The notes beneath the pieces are model-generated. The model saw only the letters and a program-made list of their open reading frames with translations, was not told where the DNA came from and did not search any database. The translations under genes were made by a program, and so were the position numbers. 5,901 nt of DNA from DAOMOD01 sp964526035. GTDB lineage: Bacteria > Pseudomonadota > Gammaproteobacteria > Xanthomonadales > BPKI01. The stretch spans positions 1 to 5,901 of the forward strand of contig CAZGKE010000192.1 of assembly GCA_964526035.1 (NCBI GenBank), in the 5' to 3' direction. Of this stretch, positions 1-5,901 are shown piece by piece (the first letter of the stretch is position 1; every line of letters begins with the position of its first letter).

Positions 1-55
1 CAATCGTCCCCACGTTCACGTGCGGCTTGGTGCGCTGGAATTTTTCTTTGGCCAT
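1..55 (-). CDS. tuf: Elongation factor Tu, N-terminal fragment (cut by window edge)
   Basis: EF-Tu is the cytoplasmic GTPase that carries aminoacyl-tRNA to the ribosomal A site. Only the first 18 codons are visible, reading MAKEKFQRTKPHVNVGTI. This is the characteristic EF-Tu N-terminus, which leads into the first GTP-binding loop (GHVDHGKT in the family); the loop lies beyond the window edge. The ATG at 53-55 is preceded by an AGAAGG ribosome binding site. The gene follows fusA after 43 nt on the same strand, the usual rpsL-rpsG-fusA-tuf order. Many proteobacteria carry two tuf copies, and this would be the str-operon copy (tufA in E. coli usage). Identity is secure despite the short length. 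Whether the full gene is intact cannot be seen. Confidence 0.95.
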   Translation of the reverse strand, partial: MAKEKFQRTKPHVNVGTI

Positions 56-65
56 TTCGGTAGAA

Positions 66-71
66 CCTTCT
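66..71 (-). promoter_or_regulatory. Ribosome binding site of tuf
   Basis: AGAAGG lies 10 nt upstream of the tuf ATG, a slightly long spacing. It is the only purine-rich stretch in the fusA-tuf gap that can pair with the 16S 3' end, and it supports the ATG at 53-55 as the start. The function is inferred from sequence and position. Confidence 0.6.
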
Positions 72-77
72 GAATAC

Positions 78-98
78 TTGTTTGAATCAGTTCAACAA
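78..98 (-). repeat. AT-rich imperfect inverted repeat between fusA and tuf
   Basis: Immediately after the fusA stop codon the transcript reads TTGTTGAA, a 4-nt spacer CTGA, then TTCAAACAA. The arms pair over 8 bp with one bulged A, leaving a 4-nt loop. The stem is A/U-dominated and so weak. No U-run follows, so it does not look like an intrinsic terminator. It may be a small mRNA processing or spacing element, or chance structure in an AT-rich gap. Confidence 0.35.
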
Positions 99-2189
99 TC
101 AGGACTTCTTGACGATGGCGTCGGCGATACTGTTCGGCGCCTCGGCGTAATGGTCGAATTCCATGGTGAAAGTAGCGCGACCCTGGCTCATCGAACGCAG
201 CGAAGTGGCGTAGCCAAACATCTCGCCCAGCGGCACCATGGCATTGATGACCTTGCCGGAGGGGCTGTCGTCGGAACCCTGGAGGATGCCGCGACGACGT
301 GAGAGGTCTCCCATCACGTCACCCATGTAGTCCTCGGGGGTCACGACCTCGACCTTCATGATCGGCTCGAGCACCACCGGACTGGCCTTCTGCACGGCCT
401 CCTTGAAGGCCATCGAACCGGCGATCTTGAAAGCCATCTCCGACGAGTCGACCTCGTGGTACGAACCGTCGACCAGGCGCACCTTGAAATCGACCACCGG
501 GAAGCCGGCAATGACGCCGTTGACCATCTGCTCCTGGATCCCCTTGTCGACCGCCGGGATGTATTCCTTGGGAATGACACCGCCCACCACGGCGTTCTCG
601 AACTCGTAACCCTTACCGCGCTCCTGAGGCTCCATCTCGATGACCACATGGCCGTACTGACCACGGCCGCCGGACTGGCGCACGAACTTGCCTTCCTGGC
701 GAACCGACTTGCGGATGGTCTCGCGATAGGCTACCTGGGGCTTGCCGACGTTCGCCTCGACGCTGAACTCGCGCTTCATGCGATCGACGAGAATCTCGAG
801 GTGCAGCTCGCCCATGCCGGCAATGATGGTCTGCCCGGATTCCTCGTCGGTGCGCACGCGGAAGGACGGATCCTCCTGCGCCAGGCGCGACAGCGCGACG
901 CCCATCTTCTCCTGGTCTGACTTGGTCTTCGGCTCCACCGCCATGGCAATGACGGGTTCCGGGAAGATCATCTTCTCCAGGGTGATCAGATTGTCGGCAG
1001 CACACAGGGTGTCACCGGTAGTGACATCCTTGAGACCCACCGCAGCCGCGATGTCACCGGCGCGGACTTCCTTGAGCTCCTCGCGGTTGTTGGCATGCAT
1101 TTGCAGCATGCGGCCCATCCGCTCCTTCTTGCCCTTGATCGGGTTGTACACGGTATCGCCGGAGTTGACGGTGCCGGAGTAGACCCGGAAAAAAGTCAGC
1201 GACCCGACGTAGGGGTCGGTCATGATCTTGAACGCGAGTCCCGAGAACGGCGCATCGTCGCGCGCTTCCCTTGACGTGGGCTGCTCGGACTCGTCGGTCC
1301 CGGTGACCGGGGGAATGTCCACCGGCGAAGGCAGGAACTGCACGACCGCGTCAAGCAGCGCCTGCACGCCCTTGTTCTTGAAGGCGGTACCGCAGAACAC
1401 CGGGATAATGCTGTTGGTGACGGTGGCCAGGCGGATACCCTCCACAATTTCTTCCTCGGAGAGCTCTCCTCCTTCGAGGTACTTGTTCATCAGCTCTTCG
1501 GACGTCTCGGCAGCGCTCTCCACCATGTAGGCGCGCGCCTCCTTGCAGACTTCGACCAGTTCGGACGGAATCTCGCGATATTCGAAATTGGTGCCCTGGG
1601 TCTCCATGTCCCAGATGATCGCCTTCATCTTCAGCAGGTCTACCACACCCTCGAAGTCCTCTTCGGCGCCAATCGGCACCTGCATCGGCACCGGATGCGC
1701 ACCAAGGCGGTCGCGTAGCTGCTTGACGACCTTGTTAAAGTCGGCGCCGGTGCGATCCATCTTGTTGACGAAGGCAAGTCGCGGTACGCGGTACTTGTTG
1801 GCCTGACGCCACACGGTTTCCGACTGCGGCTGCACGCCACCCACGGCACAAAGCACGAACACCGCGCCGTCGAGCACACGCAGCGAACGCTCCACTTCGA
1901 TGGTGAAGTCGACGTGACCCGGCGTATCGATAATGTTGAAGCGATGCTCCGGCAGAGACCGATCCATGCCCTTCCAGAAGCAGGTGGTCGCCGCGGAGGT
2001 GATGGTGATCCCACGCTCCTGCTCCTGCTCCATCCAGTCCATGATGGCAGCACCGTCGTGGACCTCGCCGATCTTGTGCGAGACGCCGGTGTAGAAAAGA
2101 ATGCGCTCGGACGTCGTCGTCTTTCCGGCATCGATGTGAGCCATGATGCCGAAATTGCGATAACGCTCGATGGGTGTCTTGCGCGCCAC
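99..2189 (-). CDS. fusA: Elongation factor G (translocation GTPase)
   Basis: EF-G is the cytoplasmic GTPase that drives tRNA-mRNA translocation and, with ribosome recycling factor, helps split ribosomes. At 696 aa it is close to the E. coli length of 704. The G domain shows a P-loop AHIDAGKTT (17-25), switch I GITIT (60-64), switch II DTPGH (88-92, with catalytic His92), NKMD (142-145) and a G5-like GTAFK (267-271). Domain II is around 315-400 and domain III around 410-485. Domain IV contains GGRGQYG (507-513) and the tip loop YHEVDSSEMAF (577-587) that enters the decoding centre. Domain V carries GDLSRRRG (627-634). All key motifs are intact. The start is GTG at 2187-2189: it gives the family N-terminus MARKTPIERYRN, has an AGGGA site 8 nt upstream, and has no upstream in-frame ATG before the rpsG stop. 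The stop is TGA. It lies 27 nt after rpsG, within the operon. Confidence 0.99.
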   Translation of the reverse strand: MARKTPIERYRNFGIMAHIDAGKTTTSERILFYTGVSHKIGEVHDGAAIMDWMEQEQERGITITSAATTCFWKGMDRSLPEHRFNIIDTPGHVDFTIEVERSLRVLDGAVFVLCAVGGVQPQSETVWRQANKYRVPRLAFVNKMDRTGADFNKVVKQLRDRLGAHPVPMQVPIGAEEDFEGVVDLLKMKAIIWDMETQGTNFEYREIPSELVEVCKEARAYMVESAAETSEELMNKYLEGGELSEEEIVEGIRLATVTNSIIPVFCGTAFKNKGVQALLDAVVQFLPSPVDIPPVTGTDESEQPTSREARDDAPFSGLAFKIMTDPYVGSLTFFRVYSGTVNSGDTVYNPIKGKKERMGRMLQMHANNREELKEVRAGDIAAAVGLKDVTTGDTLCAADNLITLEKMIFPEPVIAMAVEPKTKSDQEKMGVALSRLAQEDPSFRVRTDEESGQTIIAGMGELHLEILVDRMKREFSVEANVGKPQVAYRETIRKSVRQEGKFVRQSGGRGQYGHVVIEMEPQERGKGYEFENAVVGGVIPKEYIPAVDKGIQEQMVNGVIAGFPVVDFKVRLVDGSYHEVDSSEMAFKIAGSMAFKEAVQKASPVVLEPIMKVEVVTPEDYMGDVMGDLSRRRGILQGSDDSPSGKVINAMVPLGEMFGYATSLRSMSQGRATFTMEFDHYAEAPNSIADAIVKKS

Positions 2190-2197
2190 GTGTCTGT

Positions 2198-2202
2198 TCC
2201 CT
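2198..2202 (-). promoter_or_regulatory. Ribosome binding site that supports the GTG start of fusA
   Basis: AGGGA lies 8 nt upstream of the GTG at 2187-2189, within the 27-nt rpsG-fusA gap. The next in-frame ATG is codon 16, inside the conserved GTP-binding region, so this site together with the conserved N-terminus decides for GTG. An upstream purine stretch (AGAAGAAGAA, about 2204-2213) may add ribosome affinity, but that is speculative. Confidence 0.65.
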
Positions 2203-2216
2203 GTTCTTCTTCTGTG

Positions 2217-2684
2217 TTACCAGCGGTAATGCGAGAAGGCCTTGTTGGCCTCCGCCATGCGGTGGGTCTCTTCGCGCTTCTTGACGGCACCGCCACGCTG
2301 CTCGGCAGCGTCCAGCAGCTCGCCGGCCAGCTTGCGCGGCATCGAGGCCTCACCACGCTTGCGCGCGGAATCGATCAGCCAGCGCATCGCAAGCGCACTG
2401 CGGCGTGCCGGACGCACTTCAATAGGCACCTGGTAGGTAGCACCACCGACGCGACGCGATTTCACTTCGACAACCGGCGCCACGTTGCCCAGCGCCTTCT
2501 CCACCAGCTCCACTGGATCGGAACCCTTTTCAGAGATCACATCCATGGCGCCGTAGACGATCTTTTCCGCCACGGACTTCTTGCCGCTCTTCATCACCAT
2601 ATTGATGAAACGCGCGACCATTTCGCTGTGGTGCTTCGGGTCGGCGAGAATCGCACGACGGGGGATGGAACCCTTTCTTGGCAT
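2217..2684 (-). CDS. rpsG: 30S ribosomal protein S7
   Basis: S7 is a primary 16S rRNA-binding protein that nucleates folding of the 3' major domain (the 30S head) and lies near the E site. The 155-aa product matches the usual 155-156 aa bacterial length and lacks the C-terminal extension of the E. coli K-12 form. The N-terminus MPRKGSIPRR is typical. The S7 signature segment spans about residues 16-45 (DPKHHSEMVARFINMV, then KSGKKSVAEKI). The beta-hairpin arm is at about 73-90, and the protein ends in AFSHYRW. The ATG at 2682-2684 has an AGGAAG site 8 nt upstream (2693-2698); the stop is TAA. It lies only 19 nt after rpsL. In E. coli S7 represses its own operon by binding the longer rpsL-rpsG gap, and that gap is too short here for the same element. 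Confidence 0.99.
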   Translation of the reverse strand: MPRKGSIPRRAILADPKHHSEMVARFINMVMKSGKKSVAEKIVYGAMDVISEKGSDPVELVEKALGNVAPVVEVKSRRVGGATYQVPIEVRPARRSALAMRWLIDSARKRGEASMPRKLAGELLDAAEQRGGAVKKREETHRMAEANKAFSHYRW

Positions 2685-2703
2685 GTCTGCAGCTTCCTAG
2701 AAA

Positions 2704-3078
2704 TCAGGATTTCGGGCGCTTGGCGCCGTACTTGGATCGGCCCTGGCGACGCTTGGTGACGCCGGAGGCATCGAGCGAGCCGCGCACGGTGTGATAGCGC
2801 ACGCCCGGGAGGTCCTTGACGCGACCGCCGCGAATCAGCACCACGGAATGCTCCTGCAGGTTGTGTCCCTCGCCACCGATGTAGCTGGTCACCTCGAAGC
2901 CGTTGGTCAGACGCACGCGGCAGACCTTGCGAAGTGCCGAGTTCGGCTTCTTCGGAGTGGTGGTATAGACACGCGTGCAGACACCACGGCGCTGCGGACA
3001 ACCCTGCAGTGCGGGCACCGGATTCTTTTCCACTTTCGGCTGCCGCGGCTTGCGGACCAGCTGATTGATCGTCGCCAT
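2704..3078 (-). CDS. rpsL: 30S ribosomal protein S12
   Basis: S12 lies at the decoding centre of the 30S subunit and monitors codon-anticodon accuracy. The 124-aa product equals the family length. It begins MATINQLVRKPR, carries the invariant block RGVCTRVYTTTPKKPNSALR (31-50) and the loop GGRVKDLPGVRYHTVRG (84-100), and ends SKYGAKRPKS. At the positions where streptomycin-resistance mutations usually arise (Lys43, Arg86, Lys88, Pro91, counting Met as 1) the wild-type residues are present, so a drug-sensitive S12 is expected. Asp89 is the residue that is beta-methylthiolated in E. coli. The ATG at 3076-3078 has a G-rich binding site 6 nt upstream, and the stop is TGA. It is the first gene of the str operon, preceded by a promoter and a leader hairpin in the gap after rpoC. 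Confidence 0.99.
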   Translation of the reverse strand: MATINQLVRKPRQPKVEKNPVPALQGCPQRRGVCTRVYTTTPKKPNSALRKVCRVRLTNGFEVTSYIGGEGHNLQEHSVVLIRGGRVKDLPGVRYHTVRGSLDASGVTKRRQGRSKYGAKRPKS

Positions 3079-3084
3079 TCTTGG

Positions 3085-3089
3085 ACCCC
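3085..3089 (-). promoter_or_regulatory. Atypical G-rich ribosome binding site of rpsL
   Basis: GGGGT lies 6 nt before the rpsL ATG. It can pair with the anti-Shine-Dalgarno sequence in the GAGGU register, with one G-U wobble. No better purine-rich match occurs nearer the start. The leader hairpin ends about 12 nt upstream of this site and leaves it single-stranded. The assignment is inferred from sequence. Confidence 0.5.
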
Positions 3090-3101
3090 AGAGAAACGAA
3101 A

Positions 3102-3128
3102 GACAGGCCGAGTGAAACTCGGCCTGCC
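3102..3128 (-). terminator. GC-rich leader hairpin upstream of rpsL (attenuator-like or 5'-stabilising)
   Basis: The transcript carries CAGGCCGAG (3118-3126), loop TTTCA (3113-3117), and the perfect complement CTCGGCCTG (3104-3112). A G-U pair and a G-C pair extend the 9-bp stem to 11 bp. An interrupted T-rich stretch follows (TCTTTCGTTTCTC, 3091-3103), so it resembles a weak intrinsic terminator in the minus-strand direction only. It lies between the predicted str promoter and rpsL, starting about 5 nt after the predicted transcription start. It could attenuate transcription into the operon, limit read-through from rpoC, or protect the 5' end of the mRNA. The fold is clear from sequence; the role is inference. 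Confidence 0.65.
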
Positions 3129-3138
3129 GAGACCATCA

Positions 3139-3168
3139 AATATAACGTGCGCAGCCGATCTCTGTCAA
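3139..3168 (-). promoter_or_regulatory. Sigma70-type promoter of the str operon
   Basis: A perfect -35 box TTGACA (3163-3168) is followed after 18 bp by the -10 box TATATT (3139-3144), which matches five of six consensus positions. The -10 region is AT-rich in an otherwise GC-rich window. Transcription would begin near 3131-3133 and give a leader of about 55 nt before rpsL. The position in the rpoC-rpsL gap fits independent transcription of rpsL-rpsG-fusA-tuf, as known for the str operon in E. coli, in addition to possible read-through from rpoC. It is predicted from sequence only. Confidence 0.75.
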
Positions 3169-3199
3169 CTCGGCGGCGCGTCATTCCCTTGTCCCGAAC

Positions 3200-3224
3200 A
3201 CGAAGCGCATTCCATGCGCCTCAT
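3200..3224 (-). repeat. Hairpin just downstream of the rpoC stop codon
   Basis: In the transcript GCGCAT (3214-3219), loop GGA, and ATGCGC (3205-3210) form a perfect 6-bp core. Five further pairs, two of them G-U, extend it to 11 bp (3224 to 3200). It starts 25 nt after the rpoC stop. No U-run follows, so it is not a classical intrinsic terminator. It may protect the 3' end of rpoC mRNA, mark a processing site, or assist Rho-dependent termination before the str promoter. The structure is visible; the function is not. Confidence 0.45.
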
Positions 3225-3249
3225 TTCGTTGTGCCAGCTATGGACGGTT

Positions 3250-5901
3250 TCAGTCCTGGGCGGTGATTTCCTCTTCGCCAGACGCTGTTTCGGGAAGCCC
3301 CTCAATGGGAGCAGCCACCAGCGCCTCGATTTCGGATGCGGTCAGATCCCCGCCACGGAGGCGGCGCTGACTATGGTACGCCAAGCCCGTACCAGCGGGA
3401 ATCAAGCGGCCCACAATAACGTTTTCCTTGAGACCCCGCAAGCCATCCCGGTTTCCGCGTACCGCCGATTCGGTCAAGACACGCGTGGTTTCCTGGAACG
3501 ATGCCGCAGAAATGAACGACTCCGTGGCCAGGGACGCCTTGGTGATGCCGAGCAGCACGGAATCGAACTCGGCTGGACGTTCGTCAGTGGCTTTGGCTCG
3601 AGCGGTCTCTTCCATCAGACGGGTACGCTCCACCTGCTCTCCGCGCAGGTAGCGGGTATCGCCCGGATCGGTCACTTCGACCTTGCGCAGCATCTGGCGA
3701 ATGATCACCTCGATGTGCTTGTCGTTGATCTTGACACCCTGCAGGCGGTACACGTCCTGGACTTCCTTCACCAGGTAGGCGGCCAGCGGTTCCACGCCCA
3801 GCAGACGCAGGATGTCATGCGGATTGGGCTCACCGTCGACCACGGTCTCGCCCTTCTCGACGTGCTCACCTTCGAAAACAATGATCTGACGGTGCTTGGG
3901 AATCAGGATCTCCAGCTCCGAGCCATCTTCCGGATTGGTGATCACCAGGCGCTGCTTGCCCTTGGTGTCCTTGCCGAAGCTGACCACGCCGGATTGCTCC
4001 GCGAGAATGGCCGGCTCCTTGGGGACCCGCGCCTCGACCAACTCCACCACGCGCGGCAGACCACCGGTGATATCGCGGGTCTTGGAAGCCTCCTGTGGAA
4101 TCTTGGCCAGCACGTCGCCGACGCCTATTTCGGCGCCCGGCTCCATCGCCACCAGGGCGCGCGGCGGCATGAAGTAGAGCGCCGGCTGTTTGGTGCCGGG
4201 GAGAACGACCTCCTTGCCCTTGGCATCAACCAGGCGGATCAACGGACGCGCGCCATGCAAATCCTTGAGCTTCTTGCGGCCCAGTCGCTTGCCTTCGGGC
4301 GTGCGCATTTCGACTTCCCGCTCGCGTTCACCGGCGAAGCGTTTGGGATCGATCACCTCGGTGCTTTCAAGGCCGGTGAGATCATCGCGCTTCTTCTGGA
4401 AGGTCACTCCCTCGAAGAAGTCGACGAACTCGACACGTCCGGCGCACTCCGAGACCACCGGGTGGTTATGCGGATCCCAGCTGGCAATCTGTCGGCCCGA
4501 ATCGACCGAGTCACCATCGCGGACGGTAATCATGGCGCCATAAGGCACCTTGTAGCGCTCGCGCTCACGGCCCGAGTTGTCAAGCACCGACACCTCGCCG
4601 GCGCGTGACACTGCCACCAGGTGACCGGCGGCGTGCTGGACCGTCTTGATGTTGTTGAACTTGATCTTGCCGGTAGTCTTCACGACGACGTTGTCCACCG
4701 CGGCAGTTCGCGACGCGGCACCTCCGATGTGGAAGGTGCGCATGGTCAGCTGCGTGCCCGGTTCGCCGATCGACTGCGCAGCGATGACACCCACCGCTTC
4801 ACCGATGTTGACCTCATGGCCCCGCGCAAGATCACGGCCATAGCACATGGCACACACGCCGAAGCTGGCTTCGCAGTTGATCGGTGAGCGCACCTTGATC
4901 GCCTGCACGCCGGCCGCATCCAGATGATCCACCCAAGCCTCGTCGAGCAGGGTGTTGCGGGTGACGATGGGATCTTCGTCGTCGCCGGGAAGGAACACAT
5001 CCTCGGCCACCACGCGGCCCAGCACGCGATCACGCAGCGGCTCAACCACGTCGCCACCTTCAACGATCGGGACCATGGTGATGCCGTGTACCGTGCCGCA
5101 GTCCACTGCAGTCACCACCACGTCCTGGGCAACGTCCACCAGTCGACGGGTCAGATAACCGGAGTTCGCGGTCTTGAGTGCAGTATCGGCCAGACCCTTG
5201 CGGGCTCCGTGGGTCGAAATGAAGTACTGCAGGACATCCAGGCCTTCCCGGAAGTTCGCCTTGATCGGCGTCTCGATGATCGAGCCATCAGGCTTCGCCA
5301 TCAGGCCGCGCATGCCGGCGAGCTGGCGGATCTGCGCGGCAGAGCCGCGGGCGCCCGAGTCGGCCATGATGAACACCGAGTTCATCGACTTCTGCTCGAT
5401 CTGCGTACCGTCGGCAAGCTTGACCTTCTCTACGCCAATGGCCTGCATCATCGCCTTGGCAACCTGCTCGCCAATGCGCGACCAGATATCCACGACCTTG
5501 TTGTAGCGCTCACCTGCCGTGACCAGGCCGCCCTGGTACTGCTCCTGAATTTCGACGACTTCCTTTTCGCCGGCGCCCAGAATGATCGCCTTCTCATCGG
5601 GGATGGTCATATCGTCGATGCCGATCGAAATGCCAGCCCGGGTCGAGAATCGGAAGCCCATGTACATCAGCTGGTCGGCAAACACGACCGTGTCCTTGAG
5701 ACCCAGCTGGCGGTAGCTGGCATTGATCAGCCGCGACACCGTTTTCTTGGTCAGCTCGGTGTTCATCAACGCGAAGCTCAGACCCCTGGGCAGTATTTCC
5801 GAAAGCAGTGCGCGGCCGACCGTGGTGTCGTAGATGGTGGTCTGCAGGCTGCTCTCGCCCTCCTCGTCGGTGACCGTCTCGGACAGGCGCACCTTGACCT
5901 T
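3250..5901 (-). CDS. rpoC: RNA polymerase beta' subunit, C-terminal part (5' end beyond the window)
   Basis: Beta' forms, with beta, the catalytic core of RNA polymerase. The visible 883 residues begin KVKVRLSETV and are about 60% of the usual roughly 1400 aa; the catalytic NADFDGD motif lies upstream. The GTG at 5890-5892 is an internal Val codon, not a start. Fragment positions: rim helices about 113-148, with YNKVVD at 133-138 retaining the Asn, Lys and Asp that form the ppGpp/DksA site in E. coli; bridge helix about 180-204 (GARGSAAQIRQLAG); second zinc site Cys268, 343, 350 and 353; trigger-loop N-arm 371-398 (QSIGEPGTQLTMRTFHIGG); C-arm from 610 (DITGGLPRV). About 210 residues between the arms are the SI3 insertion, itself enlarged by a charged segment at about 519-551. 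The C-terminal core (LGITKASLATESFISAASF, VIVGRLIPAGTG) is intact, followed by a roughly 40-residue, largely acidic tail. The stop is TGA, 171 nt before rpsL. Confidence 0.99.
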   Translation of the reverse strand, partial: KVKVRLSETVTDEEGESSLQTTIYDTTVGRALLSEILPRGLSFALMNTELTKKTVSRLINASYRQLGLKDTVVFADQLMYMGFRFSTRAGISIGIDDMTIPDEKAIILGAGEKEVVEIQEQYQGGLVTAGERYNKVVDIWSRIGEQVAKAMMQAIGVEKVKLADGTQIEQKSMNSVFIMADSGARGSAAQIRQLAGMRGLMAKPDGSIIETPIKANFREGLDVLQYFISTHGARKGLADTALKTANSGYLTRRLVDVAQDVVVTAVDCGTVHGITMVPIVEGGDVVEPLRDRVLGRVVAEDVFLPGDDEDPIVTRNTLLDEAWVDHLDAAGVQAIKVRSPINCEASFGVCAMCYGRDLARGHEVNIGEAVGVIAAQSIGEPGTQLTMRTFHIGGAASRTAAVDNVVVKTTGKIKFNNIKTVQHAAGHLVAVSRAGEVSVLDNSGRERERYKVPYGAMITVRDGDSVDSGRQIASWDPHNHPVVSECAGRVEFVDFFEGVTFQKKRDDLTGLESTEVIDPKRFAGEREREVEMRTPEGKRLGRKKLKDLHGARPLIRLVDAKGKEVVLPGTKQPALYFMPPRALVAMEPGAEIGVGDVLAKIPQEASKTRDITGGLPRVVELVEARVPKEPAILAEQSGVVSFGKDTKGKQRLVITNPEDGSELEILIPKHRQIIVFEGEHVEKGETVVDGEPNPHDILRLLGVEPLAAYLVKEVQDVYRLQGVKINDKHIEVIIRQMLRKVEVTDPGDTRYLRGEQVERTRLMEETARAKATDERPAEFDSVLLGITKASLATESFISAASFQETTRVLTESAVRGNRDGLRGLKENVIVGRLIPAGTGLAYHSQRRLRGGDLTASEIEALVAAPIEGLPETASGEEEITAQD

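Noticed and set aside
1640..2356. Minus-strand open frame of 238 codons overlapping fusA and rpsG in another frame
   Set aside because: It is out of frame with intact, essential genes, and its Arg/Ser/Pro-rich translation is typical of a shifted GC-rich frame.
1914..2759. Plus-strand open frame of 281 codons across fusA, rpsG and rpsL
   Set aside because: It is antisense to three conserved genes, spans their intergenic gaps and has no recognisable product. It is treated as a shadow of their codon use.
2704..3078. Possible streptomycin-resistance allele in S12
   Set aside because: Residues 43, 86, 88 and 91 are Lys, Arg, Lys and Pro, the sensitive state.
3091..3103. Possible boxA-like antitermination signal (TCTTTCGTTTC) in the rpsL leader
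   Set aside because: It does not match the boxA core (GCTCTTTA) well enough and is better explained as the T-rich flank of the hairpin.
2791..4608. Plus-strand open frame of 605 codons opposite rpsL, the rpoC-rpsL gap and rpoC
   Set aside because: It is antisense to highly conserved coding sequence and crosses the str promoter region. Its translation shows no domain I recognise and is rich in His, Arg and Leu, as expected from the complement of GC-biased codons. Long antisense frames are common in such genomes.
5890..5892. GTG as a possible start of a shorter rpoC
   Set aside because: The frame stays open to the window edge, the residues upstream (KVK) are coding, and the N-terminal half of beta', including the catalytic motif, must lie outside the window.

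Overview
The window is a stretch of core transcription and translation genes, all on the minus strand. In transcription order it holds the 3' two-thirds of rpoC (RNA polymerase beta' subunit), rpsL (ribosomal protein S12), rpsG (S7), fusA (elongation factor G) and the first 18 codons of tuf (EF-Tu). This is the end of the rpoBC (rif) cluster followed directly by the str operon. I see no RNA gene, mobile element, CRISPR array or accessory system.

The organism is most likely a GC-rich gammaproteobacterium. RpoC carries the large trigger-loop insertion (SI3) found in proteobacteria, and the S12, S7 and EF-G sequences are close to gammaproteobacterial forms as I remember them. rpoC sits directly upstream of rpsL, whereas in E. 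coli the rif and str clusters lie far apart. That argues against Enterobacterales and fits lineages such as Xanthomonadales, Chromatiales or Pseudomonadales. The RpoC C-terminal half looks most like Xanthomonadales from memory, but I cannot fix the genus.

Layout: rpoC runs from the right edge to its TGA at 3250-3252. The 171-nt gap to rpsL (3079-3249) is the main regulatory region. It holds an 11-bp hairpin just after rpoC, a strong sigma70-type promoter (TTGACA, 18-bp spacer, TATATT), a GC-rich hairpin beginning about 5 nt after the predicted transcription start, and a G-rich ribosome binding site. rpsL, rpsG, fusA and tuf then follow with gaps of 19, 27 and 43 nt, so they very probably form one operon.

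Together the genes supply the polymerase catalytic core (beta'), two small-subunit ribosomal proteins (S12 in the decoding centre, S7 organising the 16S 3' major domain) and the two GTPase factors of elongation (EF-Tu delivers aminoacyl-tRNA, EF-G translocates). The window is ordinary in gene content. The points worth a second look are regulatory: the hairpin next to the promoter, the absence of room for the E. coli-type S7 feedback site between rpsL and rpsG, a charged insert inside RpoC SI3, and a GTG start for fusA.
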